Source: Streptomyces sp. Y2F8-2
GTDB lineage: Bacteria > Actinomycetota > Actinomycetes > Streptomycetales > Streptomycetaceae
Reading direction: 5' to 3'
Length of the DNA: 64,000 nt
NCBI RefSeq assembly: GCF_014905555.1
Contig: NZ_BNGS01000009.1
Span: forward strand, 329,892 to 393,891
Below are positions 1 through 6,934 of this stretch, piece by piece. Positions within the stretch are counted from its first letter, which is position 1, and each line of letters starts with the position of its first letter. The notes beneath the pieces were generated by a model, which saw nothing but the letters and a program-made list of their open reading frames with translations, was not told the DNA's origin and searched no databases. Both the position numbers and the translations under genes were made by a program.

Positions 1-234
1 ACGGGCGTCCGCCGCGGCGTCCAGGGCGGCCGGGTCGACACCGAGCGCGGCCGCCGCGGCCAGCGAGGCGGCCACCAGCCCGGCCGTGTGCAGCCGCCCG
101 CGGCAGAAGTCCTCCAGGCTCGCGGCCCCGGTGATCCGTCCCGCGCGGACGGCCGCCTCGGCCCCGCCGGAGTGGGCGTGCCCTCCGGCGGGGAAGCGGC
201 CGTCGGCCAGGACGAGAAGCGCTGCCCGGGACAT
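1..234 (-). CDS. ureF: Urease accessory protein UreF (C-terminal part outside window)
   Basis: Seen: 78 codons from an ATG at 234 reading off the window's left edge; the protein opens MSRAALLVLADGRFPAGGH and continues with HSGGAEAAV, the conserved N-terminal stretch of actinobacterial UreF. The start ATG overlaps the ureC stop in an ATGA, implying translational coupling. Known: UreF works with UreG, UreH/D and UreE to deliver nickel and help carbamylate the active-site lysine of apo-urease in the cytoplasm. Only the N-terminal third is visible, so the length cannot be judged. Confidence 0.88.
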   Translation of the reverse strand, partial: MSRAALLVLADGRFPAGGHAHSGGAEAAVRAGRITGAASLEDFCRGRLHTAGLVAASLAAAAALGVDPAALDAAADAR

Positions 235-1955
235 CAGAAGAGGAAGTAGCGCTGGGCCATGGGCAGTTCGGCGGCGGGTGTCGCCTCGACCAGCTCGCCG
301 TCGATGTGGACGGCGAAGCTGTCCGGGTCGACCTCGACCCGCGGCCGCGCGTCGTTCTCGCGCATGTCCGCCTTGGTGACGCCGCGCGTCGACTCGATGG
401 CCACGAACCTCTTCCCCAGTGCCAGCCGCTCCGGCAGCCCGTCCTCGAGGGCGAGCGGCGCCACGAAGTTGAACGAGTTGGACGCGGGCGCGCGCCCGAT
501 CGCCCCGTACATCGGGCGCGGCAGGATCGGCTGCGGGGTCGGGATGGACGCGTTGGCGTCGCCCATCTGGGCGTACGCGATCTGCCCGCCCTTGATCACG
601 AGCTGTGGCTTGACGCCGAAGAACGCGGGCTCCCACAGCACGAGGTCGGCGAGCTTGCCGGTCTCGACGGATCCGATCTCGCGGGCGAGGCCCTGGGCGA
701 GAGCCGGGTTGATCGTGTACTTGGCGACATAGCGACGTACGCGGTGGTTGTCCGCGCGGCCGTCGCCCGGCAACGCGCCCCGCCGCCGCTTCATCACATG
801 GGCGGTCTGCCAGGTCCGCAGGACGACCTCGCCGACGCGCCCCATGGCCTGGGAGTCGGACGAGATGATCGAGATGGCGCCCAGGTCGTGGAGGATGTCC
901 TCCGCCCCGATCGTGGACGGCCGGATCCGTGACTCCGCGAAGGCCAGGTCCTCCGGGACGGCGGGGTTCAGGTGGTGGCAGACCATCAGCATGTCGAGGT
1001 GTTCCTCGGCGGTGTTGACGGTGAACGGCCGGGTGGGGTTGGTGGAGCTGGGCAGCACGTGCGGCTCGGACACCACGGTCATGATGTCCGGAGCGTGCCC
1101 GCCGCCCGCGCCTTCGGTGTGGTAGGCGTGGATGCCGCGGCCGTTGATCGCGGCGAGGGTGTCACCGACGAACCCGGCCTCGTTGAGCGTGTCCGTGTGG
1201 ATGGCGACCTGGATGCCGGTGCGGTCCGCGACGGTCAGGGCGGCGTCGATGACGGCCGGCGTGGAGCCCCAGTCCTCGTGCAGCTTCAGGCCGAGGGCGC
1301 CGCCGCGGATCTGGGAGAGCATCGCGTCGTGCGAGACGGTGTTGCCCTTGCCGAGGAGGCCGATGTTGAGCGGGTGGCCCTCCATGGCCTCCAGCATCCG
1401 GGCGAGGTGCCAGGGGCCGGGCGTGACGGTGGTCGCCTTGGAGCCCTCGGCGGGTCCCGTACCGCCGCCGACCAGCGTGGTGACACCGGCGGCGAGGGCC
1501 TCGTCGGCGATCTGGGGGCAGATGAAGTGGACGTGCGCGTCGATGGCGCCGGCGGTCAGGATGCGGCCGTTGCCGGCGATGATCTCCGTCTCCGGGCCGA
1601 GCACCAGGTGGGGGTGGACCCCGTCCATGGTGTCCGGGTTGCCGGCCTTGCCGATCGCCGTGATGCGGCCGTCGCGGATGCCGACGTCCGCCTTGACGAT
1701 GCCCCAGTGGTCGATGATGACGGCGCCGGTGATGACGGTGTCGGGGGTGCCGTCCGCGCGGGTGGCGCGGGACTGGCCCATGGATTCCCGGATGACCTTG
1801 CCCCCGCCGAACACGGCCTCGTCACCGGCGAGCCCGGGACCGCCGGAACGATCCTCCTCGATCTCGATCAGGAGGTCGGTGTCGGCGAGCCGGATGCGGT
1901 CCCCGGTGGTCGGGCCGAACAGGTCGGCGTACGCGGCGCGCGAGATCTCAGGCAT
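234..1955 (-). CDS. ureC: Urease alpha subunit UreC
   Basis: Catalytic subunit of nickel urease (urea to ammonia and carbamate). The 573-residue product has the normal UreC length. Visible signatures are the nickel-binding HVHFICP, the carbamylated-lysine segment GALGLKLHEDWG, the glycine-rich TEGAGGGHAPDI and a CHHL element. The ATG at 1955 was chosen because the protein then opens MPEISRAAYADLFGPTTGD, the usual UreC N-terminus; a longer frame to 1997 would add 14 unconserved residues. The start overlaps the ureB stop by 8 bp and the stop overlaps ureF, so the genes are co-transcribed and coupled. Confidence 0.97.
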   Translation of the reverse strand: MPEISRAAYADLFGPTTGDRIRLADTDLLIEIEEDRSGGPGLAGDEAVFGGGKVIRESMGQSRATRADGTPDTVITGAVIIDHWGIVKADVGIRDGRITAIGKAGNPDTMDGVHPHLVLGPETEIIAGNGRILTAGAIDAHVHFICPQIADEALAAGVTTLVGGGTGPAEGSKATTVTPGPWHLARMLEAMEGHPLNIGLLGKGNTVSHDAMLSQIRGGALGLKLHEDWGSTPAVIDAALTVADRTGIQVAIHTDTLNEAGFVGDTLAAINGRGIHAYHTEGAGGGHAPDIMTVVSEPHVLPSSTNPTRPFTVNTAEEHLDMLMVCHHLNPAVPEDLAFAESRIRPSTIGAEDILHDLGAISIISSDSQAMGRVGEVVLRTWQTAHVMKRRRGALPGDGRADNHRVRRYVAKYTINPALAQGLAREIGSVETGKLADLVLWEPAFFGVKPQLVIKGGQIAYAQMGDANASIPTPQPILPRPMYGAIGRAPASNSFNFVAPLALEDGLPERLALGKRFVAIESTRGVTKADMRENDARPRVEVDPDSFAVHIDGELVEATPAAELPMAQRYFLF

Positions 1956-2259
1956 CGAGGGCACCTCCGGTCTCCCCGCGCAGTCCGGGCACGACACGGG
2001 CTCCGGCGAGCGGGACGAGTTCGACGTCCACGGGGATGCCGGGCTCGAAGCGCACGGCGGTCCCGGCGGCGATGTTCAGCCGCTTGCCGCGCGCGGCGGC
2101 CCGGTCGAAGTCCAGACCGGGGTTGGCCTCGGCGAAGTGGTAGTGGGAGCCGACCTGGACGGGCCGGTCGGCGGCGTTGAGGACGGTGAGCCGGGTGACC
2201 TCGCGGCCCTCGTTGTAGACGATCGGGCCGTCGTCGAACAGGATCTCTCCGGGAATCAT
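1948..2259 (-). CDS. ureB: Urease beta subunit UreB
   Basis: 103-residue structural subunit of urease, the expected size for a separate beta subunit. It opens MIPGEILFDDGPI and contains the typical VGSHYHFAEANPGLDFDR segment. It assembles with UreA and UreC into the cytoplasmic holoenzyme. It lies 13 bp after ureA and overlaps ureC, the standard operon order ureA-ureB-ureC. It is an intact stand-alone gene, not the gamma-beta fusion found in some lineages. Confidence 0.96.
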   Translation of the reverse strand: MIPGEILFDDGPIVYNEGREVTRLTVLNAADRPVQVGSHYHFAEANPGLDFDRAAARGKRLNIAAGTAVRFEPGIPVDVELVPLAGARVVPGLRGETGGALDA

Positions 2260-2272
2260 GCGGCCTCCCCCG

Positions 2273-2575
2273 TCAGACGATCGGGTCGTGGACGGTGACG
2301 AGCTTGGTGCCGTCCGGGAAGGTCGCCTCGACCTGGACGTCGTGGATCATCTCGGGGACGCCCTCCATGACGTCGTCCCGGGTGAGCAGCTTGCGCCCGG
2401 AGGCCATGAGCTCGGCCACGGTACGTCCGTCGCGAGCGCCTTCGAGGATGTGCGACGTGATGAGCGCTACCGCCTCGGGGTGGTTGAGCCTCAGCCCCCG
2501 CTCCCGGCGCTTCTCGGCGACGTCGGCCGCCACATGGATCAGCAGCCTCTCTTGCTCGTGCGGGGTCAGTTGCAC
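2273..2575 (-). CDS. ureA: Urease gamma subunit UreA
   Basis: 100-residue gamma subunit, normal length. The protein reads from a GTG at 2575 as (M)QLTPHEQERLLIHVAADV and ends VTVHDPIV; LNHPEAVALITSHILEGARDG is the family core. The frame stays open upstream, but only this start matches family N-termini. First gene of the visible urease operon. A GlnR-like site about 100 bp upstream suggests nitrogen control. Confidence 0.95.
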   Translation of the reverse strand: MQLTPHEQERLLIHVAADVAEKRRERGLRLNHPEAVALITSHILEGARDGRTVAELMASGRKLLTRDDVMEGVPEMIHDVQVEATFPDGTKLVTVHDPIV

Positions 2576-2862
2576 GTCCCACCTCACAGTCCTCGCTCCG
2601 GACCGTGCGGGGCCCGGTTGCCGCAGCCACGGGGCAAAGTCCCTGGTGGCGTGGAGGGGCAGGCTAATTGCACCGGGTTTCGGGCACGTTAACCGGGGAT
2701 CTGCGGCCACTGCGCCGGGGGGCGACGCCAGGCGCGAGTCCGCCGGGTCGCTCGCCGAAGCGCGCATCCGGCGGCACCGCTCGCCGAGCCCGGGTCCGAG
2801 TCCGGCGACACGCCGTCCATCGCCCCTGGACCTCCTACAGGGGCCTTCGCCCGCCGTCAGGA
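2576..2862. other. Intergenic region upstream of ureA
   Basis: Apart from the GlnR-like box and a possible -10 for the urease operon, I see no coding sequence in either orientation that resembles a protein. It is extremely GC-rich and runs directly into a tandem-repeat block. Confidence 0.5.
2677..2693 (-). promoter_or_regulatory. Candidate GlnR box upstream of ureA
   Basis: On the minus strand, GTTAAC is followed by six bases and GAAAC. The Streptomyces GlnR consensus is two half-sites, GTnAC-n6-GaAAC. The GAAAC half and the spacing fit; the first half (TTAAC) deviates at one base, and a second GTnAC/GAAAC pair is not obvious. GlnR control of ureA is established in S. coelicolor. An AT-rich TTAGCCT just downstream could be the -10 element. 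Seen: the motif. Inferred: binding. Confidence 0.55.
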
Positions 2863-2983
2863 GGCGCACGGCCGCCGGCTCCCGTGAAGGCGCCCGGCCA
2901 CCGGCTCCCGTGAAGGCGCCCGGCCACCGGCTCACGTGGAGGCGCCCGGCCGTCGGCCCCGTCAGGAGGCGTCCGGCCGCCGG
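2863..2983. repeat. 26-bp tandem repeat, about 4.6 units
   Basis: Successive units begin at 2863, 2889, 2915, 2941 (this one 27 bp) and 2968 (partial). Each starts GGCGCCCGGCCACCGG or a close variant and ends with a CCCGTGAA-like segment. Units 2 and 3 are nearly identical, and unit 1 differs mainly in its first half. The last two units lie inside the 3' end of the Phd-type antitoxin gene, so the array encodes that protein's last residues. No palindromic CRISPR-like structure and no unique spacers. Confidence 0.8.
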
Positions 2984-3237
2984 TGTTCCGCAGCGATGCC
3001 GAAGCGGTGACGTTCGCGGGGGGCGGAGCCGGCCTCGCGGACGCTGGAGACCGAGCTGATCACCTGCTCCTCCGCGGCGTCCAGCTCGGCGAGCCGCTCG
3101 AGGTCGGCGGCGGAGACCAGGGCGACGAGAGGCTTTCCGTGCCGCGTCACGACGACGCGCTCGCCGCCGTACACCACGCGGTTGATCAGATCGGCGAGCT
3201 CAGCCCTGGCTTGCGTCACCGGAATCTCGTAGGCCAT
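2962..3237 (-). CDS. Phd/YefM-type antitoxin, without an adjacent toxin
   Basis: 91 residues from the ATG at 3237, opening MAYEIPVTQARAELADLIN followed by RVVYGGERVVVTRHGKPLVAL, the classic Phd/YefM fold (DNA-binding and dimerising N-terminus). The C-terminus, ending AAEHRRPDAS, should neutralise a toxin; here it is partly encoded by the upstream tandem repeat. No Doc, YoeB or other toxin gene follows: downstream is the repeat block and then urease. It could be a solitary antitoxin, a repressor, or the remnant of a pair. It faces away from clpP, sharing a 166-bp intergenic region. Confidence 0.85.
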   Translation of the reverse strand: MAYEIPVTQARAELADLINRVVYGGERVVVTRHGKPLVALVSAADLERLAELDAAEEQVISSVSSVREAGSAPRERHRFGIAAEHRRPDAS

Positions 3238-3326
3238 GACGTCCAGCTTAGACCGAGGCCTCCACCGGCCTCCCGGGATGGAAGCGGGCCCGTGGGCGGG
3301 CTCGGTCCGTCGCGCAGCCGTTTTCG

Positions 3327-3374
3327 CTGACAGCATGCTTCCCACCCATAGAAACGTACGTCCTGTACATTTTC
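3327..3374 (+). promoter_or_regulatory. Candidate clpP promoter with overlapping palindrome
   Basis: CTGACA (3327-3332), a 16-bp gap and TAGAAA (3349-3354) resemble a housekeeping promoter. Overlapping the -10 is an imperfect dyad at 3352-3372: AAA-C-GTAC, five bases, GTAC-A-TTT, with one mismatched pair in eight. The position suits a repressor site. The sequence does not match the ClgR consensus I know. Inference only. Confidence 0.45.
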
Positions 3375-3403
3375 TACGAAGCCAGCCCGAGGAGGCGCAT
3401 GTC

Positions 3404-4039
3404 ATGAACCGACCGTCCGCCCGCCATGTCCTGCCCGAGTTCACCGAACGCACCGGCTACGGCCACCGGACCCTCGATCCGTACGCGAAGCTTCTCGAGG
3501 AGCGGATCGTGTTCCTCGGAACGCCGGTCGACGACACGTCGGCCAACGACGTGATGGCGCAGTTCATGCACCTGGAGTACCTGGACCCCGACCGGGACAT
3601 CTCGCTGTACATCAACTCCCCCGGCGGCTCCTTCAGCGCGATGGCCGCCATCTACGACACGATGCAGTACGTAGGCTGCGACGTGGAGACGATCTGCCTG
3701 GGACAGGCGGCGTCCGCCGCGGCCGTCCTGCTCGCCGGCGGCACACCCGGCAAGCGGTTCGCGTTGCCCGGCGCCCGTATGGTCATCCACCAGCCGTCCC
3801 TGCCGGAGCCGGTTCAGGGGCAGGCCACCGATCTGTTCATCCAGGCCGACGAGCTGATGCGGATCCGCGGCCGCCTGGAGGAGATGCTCGTCCGGCACAC
3901 CGGGCAGAGCCCCGAGCGGATCGCCGCCGACATCGAGCGGGACACGATCTTCGACGCGCCGGCGGCGGTGGAGTACGGCCTGATCGACCGCGTCATCCCG
4001 AGCCGCAGGGCCTCGCGCACCACACCCGGCGCGAGGTGA
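3404..4039 (+). CDS. clpP: ATP-dependent Clp protease proteolytic subunit (ClpP)
   Basis: 211-residue serine peptidase that forms tetradecamers and degrades substrates unfolded by ClpX or ClpC ATPases in the cytoplasm. The catalytic Ser lies in GQAASAAAVLL, the His in MVIHQPSL and the Asp in the ERDTIFDAPAAVEYGLID segment. The ATG at 3404 has AGGAGG about 9 bases upstream; an ATG at 3399 is out of frame. The gene stands alone, not in a clpP1-clpP2 pair, so it is likely one of the accessory ClpP paralogues of Streptomyces. A small gene follows within 7 bp. Confidence 0.93.
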   Translation: MNRPSARHVLPEFTERTGYGHRTLDPYAKLLEERIVFLGTPVDDTSANDVMAQFMHLEYLDPDRDISLYINSPGGSFSAMAAIYDTMQYVGCDVETICLGQAASAAAVLLAGGTPGKRFALPGARMVIHQPSLPEPVQGQATDLFIQADELMRIRGRLEEMLVRHTGQSPERIAADIERDTIFDAPAAVEYGLIDRVIPSRRASRTTPGAR

Positions 4040-4046
4040 GCCGCGG

Positions 4047-4352
4047 ATGCTGCCACCGGAACTGCCCCCGCTGCCCGCGCTGACCCGGGCCGAGGCGGAG
4101 TTGATCGACCGTTACCTCGACGTGGTCGACCTGCTCGGCCGTATCAACCCGGCACACTCCGGGGACACCTACCGTGGTCTGCGCGCCGCCCAGGCCCTGG
4201 TGACCAAGGCGACGGCGCTGCGCGAGGCGCTGACGCTGATGCACCAGCGCGGGGAGAACGAGCTGCACGGGCCCACTCTCGCCCGGGCCCTCCGCGTCCT
4301 CGACGGCGAGCGCCGCGCGGCCCGCGTCACGGTGCCGCCGGACCCGGACTGA
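4047..4352 (+). CDS. Conserved small protein following clpP, function unknown
   Basis: 101 residues, mostly helical and charged, no membrane segment or signal peptide. Recognisable stretches are LTRAEAELIDRYLDVVDLLG and a basic C-terminal half ending VLDGERRAARVTVPPDPD. It starts 7 bp after the clpP stop, so it is almost certainly co-transcribed. I do not recognise the family. The tight spacing suggests a role linked to ClpP, such as an adaptor, but nothing in the sequence proves that. Confidence 0.65.
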   Translation: MLPPELPPLPALTRAEAELIDRYLDVVDLLGRINPAHSGDTYRGLRAAQALVTKATALREALTLMHQRGENELHGPTLARALRVLDGERRAARVTVPPDPD

Positions 4353-4678
4353 CGGAGAGTGAGCCCTCCGCGCGCGACGCACGGTTGCCGGAGCGGGCCG
4401 AACGGGGTACCGCCGGCTGGGTAGTTCTCTGTCCTCCCGGTGGCCCGGAGGAGTCGCACAACGTGTGGAGCGCCAGGGCGCAATGACCTGCTCCGGTGCA
4501 GGTCCGGGCCTCGTCCGCCCTCTCAACCCCCTTCGAACAAAAGGTTGTCCACCCGAACGGGCGAGTGGTGAGTAATGCCACAAACCCCCGATTCCGTTGT
4601 GATTTTCCGACGCCTTTAGGTGAAGATCCCTTCCTGACGACAAGCCCCCGCCACCGCGGCGGGGCGGTCCGGGCGGAC
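4353..4678. other. Intergenic region containing the promoter of the riboswitch transcript
   Basis: No convincing gene on either strand. The segment 4545-4620 is AT-richer than its surroundings and is the best place for the promoter that drives the riboswitch leader, but I cannot assign -35 and -10 hexamers confidently. Confidence 0.4.
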
Positions 4679-4860
4679 GCCGAGTCCTGCCGCCGCCCGG
4701 ATGACCGGTCGACAGGAGTGGATCGGCAGGAGTGGAGGACCCAGCAAGGCGGGCCGCCGGAGAGATCCGGGCGGTCCTTGGGGTGAAGCCGCGTCAGCGG
4801 CCGGGCTACTTCGCCAGCCCGAATCCGACAGGTCATCCTTCACAGGCGGCTGACGAAGGG
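4679..4860 (+). ncRNA. ydaO/yuaA-type c-di-AMP riboswitch
   Basis: The leader carries the conserved blocks of the actinobacterial ydaO motif in order: CCGAGTCCTGCC, two GGCAGGAGTGG-like segments (4712-4736), GGACCCAGCAAGG, then TTGGGGTGAAGCC (4778-4790), GGGCTACTTCGCC and GCCCGAATCCGACAGG (4817-4832). It ends immediately before the hydrolase ATG. Known: these riboswitches bind cyclic di-AMP and usually switch off cell-wall hydrolase or potassium-transport genes; in Streptomyces they often precede NlpC/P60 and Rpf genes. The pairing was recognised by eye, not by a covariance model. Confidence 0.88.
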
Positions 4861-4866
4861 TTGCGC

Positions 4867-5340
4867 ATGACTGCGCTCAATCGAGTCCCGTCGCTGCTGG
4901 GCCGGGCCGGAACGGCCTCCGCCCTCACCATCGCCGCCGTCGGCGGCAGCATCGCGGTGCCCGGCATCGCCTCCGACGCGTCCGCCGTGACCCCGGCGAC
5001 GAAGGCACTGCAGGTCGCGGCGTCCAAGAAGGGATCCCCCTACCAGTACGGCGCCGTGGGACCGCGTCGCTTCGACTGCTCGGGGCTGACGCTGTACGCG
5101 TTCAAGAAGGCGGGCAAGACCCTGCCCCGGACGGCGGCGGCGCAGTACAACAAGACGCGGCACATCTCCGCCTCCCAGCGGCAGGCCGGGGACCTGGTGT
5201 TCTTCCACTCGGGCCGGAACGTCTACCACGTCGGCATCTACGCCGGGAAGGGCAAGATCTGGCACTCCCCGAAGACCGGGGCGGTCGTCAGGCTGGAGAA
5301 GATCTGGACGAAGAGCGTCTGGTACGGCCGCGTCCGCTGA
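4867..5340 (+). CDS. Secreted NlpC/P60 family peptidoglycan hydrolase
   Basis: 157 residues: a signal peptide of about 40 residues (hydrophobic stretch ASALTIAAVGGSIAVPGIA) followed by a single NlpC/P60 domain. The catalytic Cys is in RFDCSGLTLYAF, the His in YHVGIYAGKG and the third polar residue in KIWHSPKTG. Such enzymes cut D-Glu to diaminopimelate bonds in the peptide stem. There is no extra LysM or SH3 domain, so it is minimal. A c-di-AMP riboswitch directly upstream implies that high c-di-AMP limits expression, and a strong terminator follows. Confidence 0.93.
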   Translation: MTALNRVPSLLGRAGTASALTIAAVGGSIAVPGIASDASAVTPATKALQVAASKKGSPYQYGAVGPRRFDCSGLTLYAFKKAGKTLPRTAAAQYNKTRHISASQRQAGDLVFFHSGRNVYHVGIYAGKGKIWHSPKTGAVVRLEKIWTKSVWYGRVR

Positions 5341-5350
5341 GGCCGTACGG

Positions 5351-5382
5351 CGGGGTGACGGCGGTTGTCTGCCGTCACCCCG
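5351..5382 (+). terminator. Intrinsic-type terminator after the NlpC/P60 gene
   Basis: A perfect 12-bp stem (CGGGGTGACGGC pairing with GCCGTCACCCCG) with an 8-nt loop starts 11 bp after the stop codon. There is no T-run, as is common in Streptomyces. Confidence 0.8.
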
Positions 5383-5625
5383 GCGCGCTCAGGCTCCTCG
5401 AGCCCACCGAGCCCGTCAAGCCCAGCTGACGCAGAGGGCGCGCACGGCACAGGTGGCACAAGGGCGCACAGGGCGCTGGAACCCCACAGGCGCGGCACGC
5501 GAACGTGTCGCGGACGCCCGCGCCCGTCACCCGCACGAGCGACCGTCGGTAGCCTCCGTCCTGCCACGGAGGTGTGAGGACGGACGCAGCGGGGCGGGCG
5601 TGAGGAGGGGGGAAGCGGATACTCG

Positions 5626-6168
5626 ATGACCATGGCCGATCGACCTCCCGAGCAGGCACGACGCGAGACCCCCCTGGAGCGTGCCGACCGCAACTTCGCC
5701 GAGTTGCTGCAGGAGCTGCGTGTCACCCAGACGGGCGTGCAGATCCTGTTCGCGTTCCTGCTGACGCTGGCCTTCACCCAGCGCTTCCCCACCCTGGACA
5801 CGGTCCAGCGCGCCACCTATGTGACGACGCTCCTGCTCGCCATGCTGGCCGCGGCACTGTTCACGGCGCCCGCCGCACTGCACCGGTCGCTGTTCCAGCA
5901 GAACGCGAAGCCCGCCATCGTGAAGGTCTCCTCCCGTCTGGCCACGATCGGGATGAGCGTGCTGATGCTGGCGTTCACCGGATCGGTCCTGCTCGTGGTG
6001 GACGTGTCCCTCGGCCGCGTGGCCGGGATCGCGGCCGGCGCCTGCACGCTGCTGGTGTGCGTGGCACTGTGGCGCGTCCTGCCCTGGATGGTGCGGCGCG
6101 CGGTCGTCGCACGGCGGCGGGCTTCCGGAGCGCCGGACGAGGGAGAACCGCCCGAGGGGCACCGGTGA
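5626..6168 (+). CDS. DUF6328 family integral membrane protein
   Basis: 180 residues. The N-terminus has the family signature ETPLERADRNFAELLQELR followed by VTQTGVQILFAFLLTLAF. I count about four hydrophobic segments (roughly residues 40-58, 68-85, 105-125, 130-150) and a basic, proline-rich cytoplasmic tail. A second ATG two codons on is an alternative; the GGAGGGGGG ribosome binding site suits the first. Function unknown; widespread in actinobacteria. Single-gene unit with no obvious partner. Confidence 0.85.
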   Translation: MTMADRPPEQARRETPLERADRNFAELLQELRVTQTGVQILFAFLLTLAFTQRFPTLDTVQRATYVTTLLLAMLAAALFTAPAALHRSLFQQNAKPAIVKVSSRLATIGMSVLMLAFTGSVLLVVDVSLGRVAGIAAGACTLLVCVALWRVLPWMVRRAVVARRRASGAPDEGEPPEGHR

Positions 6169-6221
6169 CCGCCGGGTCCTCCGCTGCGGTACGCACCGCG
6201 GCGGCCCGGCGCGAGCACCGT

Positions 6222-6683
6222 TCACGCCTCTCCCGGTCCCGGTGATGCCGCGACCGGCTGCATCGGCTTCGTCCACGGCAGTTCGATCGCGACCGTCTTG
6301 CCGCCCTCGCGCGTGGGCCGCACGCTCAGCTTCCCGCCGCACTCCGCCGCCAGACATCGGATGATCACCATGCCCCGCCCGTTGTCCTGCTGCACGGCAG
6401 CCGGCAGGCGCTTGGGGAAGCGCGGGTGGCTGTCGGTGACCCCGATGCGCAGTAACTCGTCCCGGTCGAGCGCGATGTCGACCGTGAACGTGGGCGACTG
6501 CCCGAGGGTGTGCTGCACGGCGTTGGTGGCGAGTTCGGAGACGATCAGGCGGACGGTGTCGGCGACTTCGGCGTCGCCGGGCATTCCCCATTCGACGAGG
6601 ACGCTCGAGACATATTTTCGGGCGGCGGAGACCGAGGCGGGATCGCTCGGCAGAGTGACGGATGCTTCCTGATGATCTGCCAT
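6222..6683 (-). CDS. HATPase_c anti-sigma-factor-type kinase (RsbW/SpoIIAB-like)
   Basis: 153 residues with a GHKL ATPase fold: N-box ELATNAVQHTLG, G1 box VTDSHPRFP and G2 box NGRGMVIIRCLAAE. The size fits a stand-alone serine kinase or anti-sigma protein. In Streptomyces such proteins often sit beside an XRE/DUF5753 regulator and a DUF397 protein, exactly as here. They are thought to act in developmental or stress switches. No sigma factor or anti-anti-sigma gene is adjacent. It diverges from the regulator across a 251-bp region. Confidence 0.85.
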   Translation of the reverse strand: MADHQEASVTLPSDPASVSAARKYVSSVLVEWGMPGDAEVADTVRLIVSELATNAVQHTLGQSPTFTVDIALDRDELLRIGVTDSHPRFPKRLPAAVQQDNGRGMVIIRCLAAECGGKLSVRPTREGGKTVAIELPWTKPMQPVAASPGPGEA

Positions 6684-6809
6684 GGCGACGTCGTCCCTTT
6701 CCTACGGGACCGGAGTCCGACACGGAGCGGTTGGTACGAGTAACGGTCCCGGACTTGGTGCTGCGCGCCAGCCTGCCACCACCTGGGCCCTGCCGGGCCC
6801 GATCCCCCG

Positions 6810-6825
6810 AGATATGCATATATCT
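6810..6825. promoter_or_regulatory. AT-rich dyad between ATPase and XRE regulator genes
   Basis: AGATAT-GCAT-ATATCT forms a 6-bp inverted repeat that also contains the perfect palindrome ATATGCATAT. Twelve of the 16 bases are A or T, very unusual for this DNA. It sits between two divergent genes and is the best candidate for the regulator's operator or for a -10 region. Inferred from position and symmetry only. Confidence 0.45.
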
Positions 6826-6934
6826 GTCGCTCGAAGCGGTGAACTCTGCGACGACCGAGCGAGTTTGGGGTGCGCCCGGGCTCATCCTCTACCGTCTCGC
6901 CGTGAGACCGCGCGCCGTGCGGAAGGAGTCGGCC

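Noticed and set aside
2863..2983. Tandem repeat considered as a CRISPR array
   Set aside because: Units abut with no unique spacers, and no cas gene is near.
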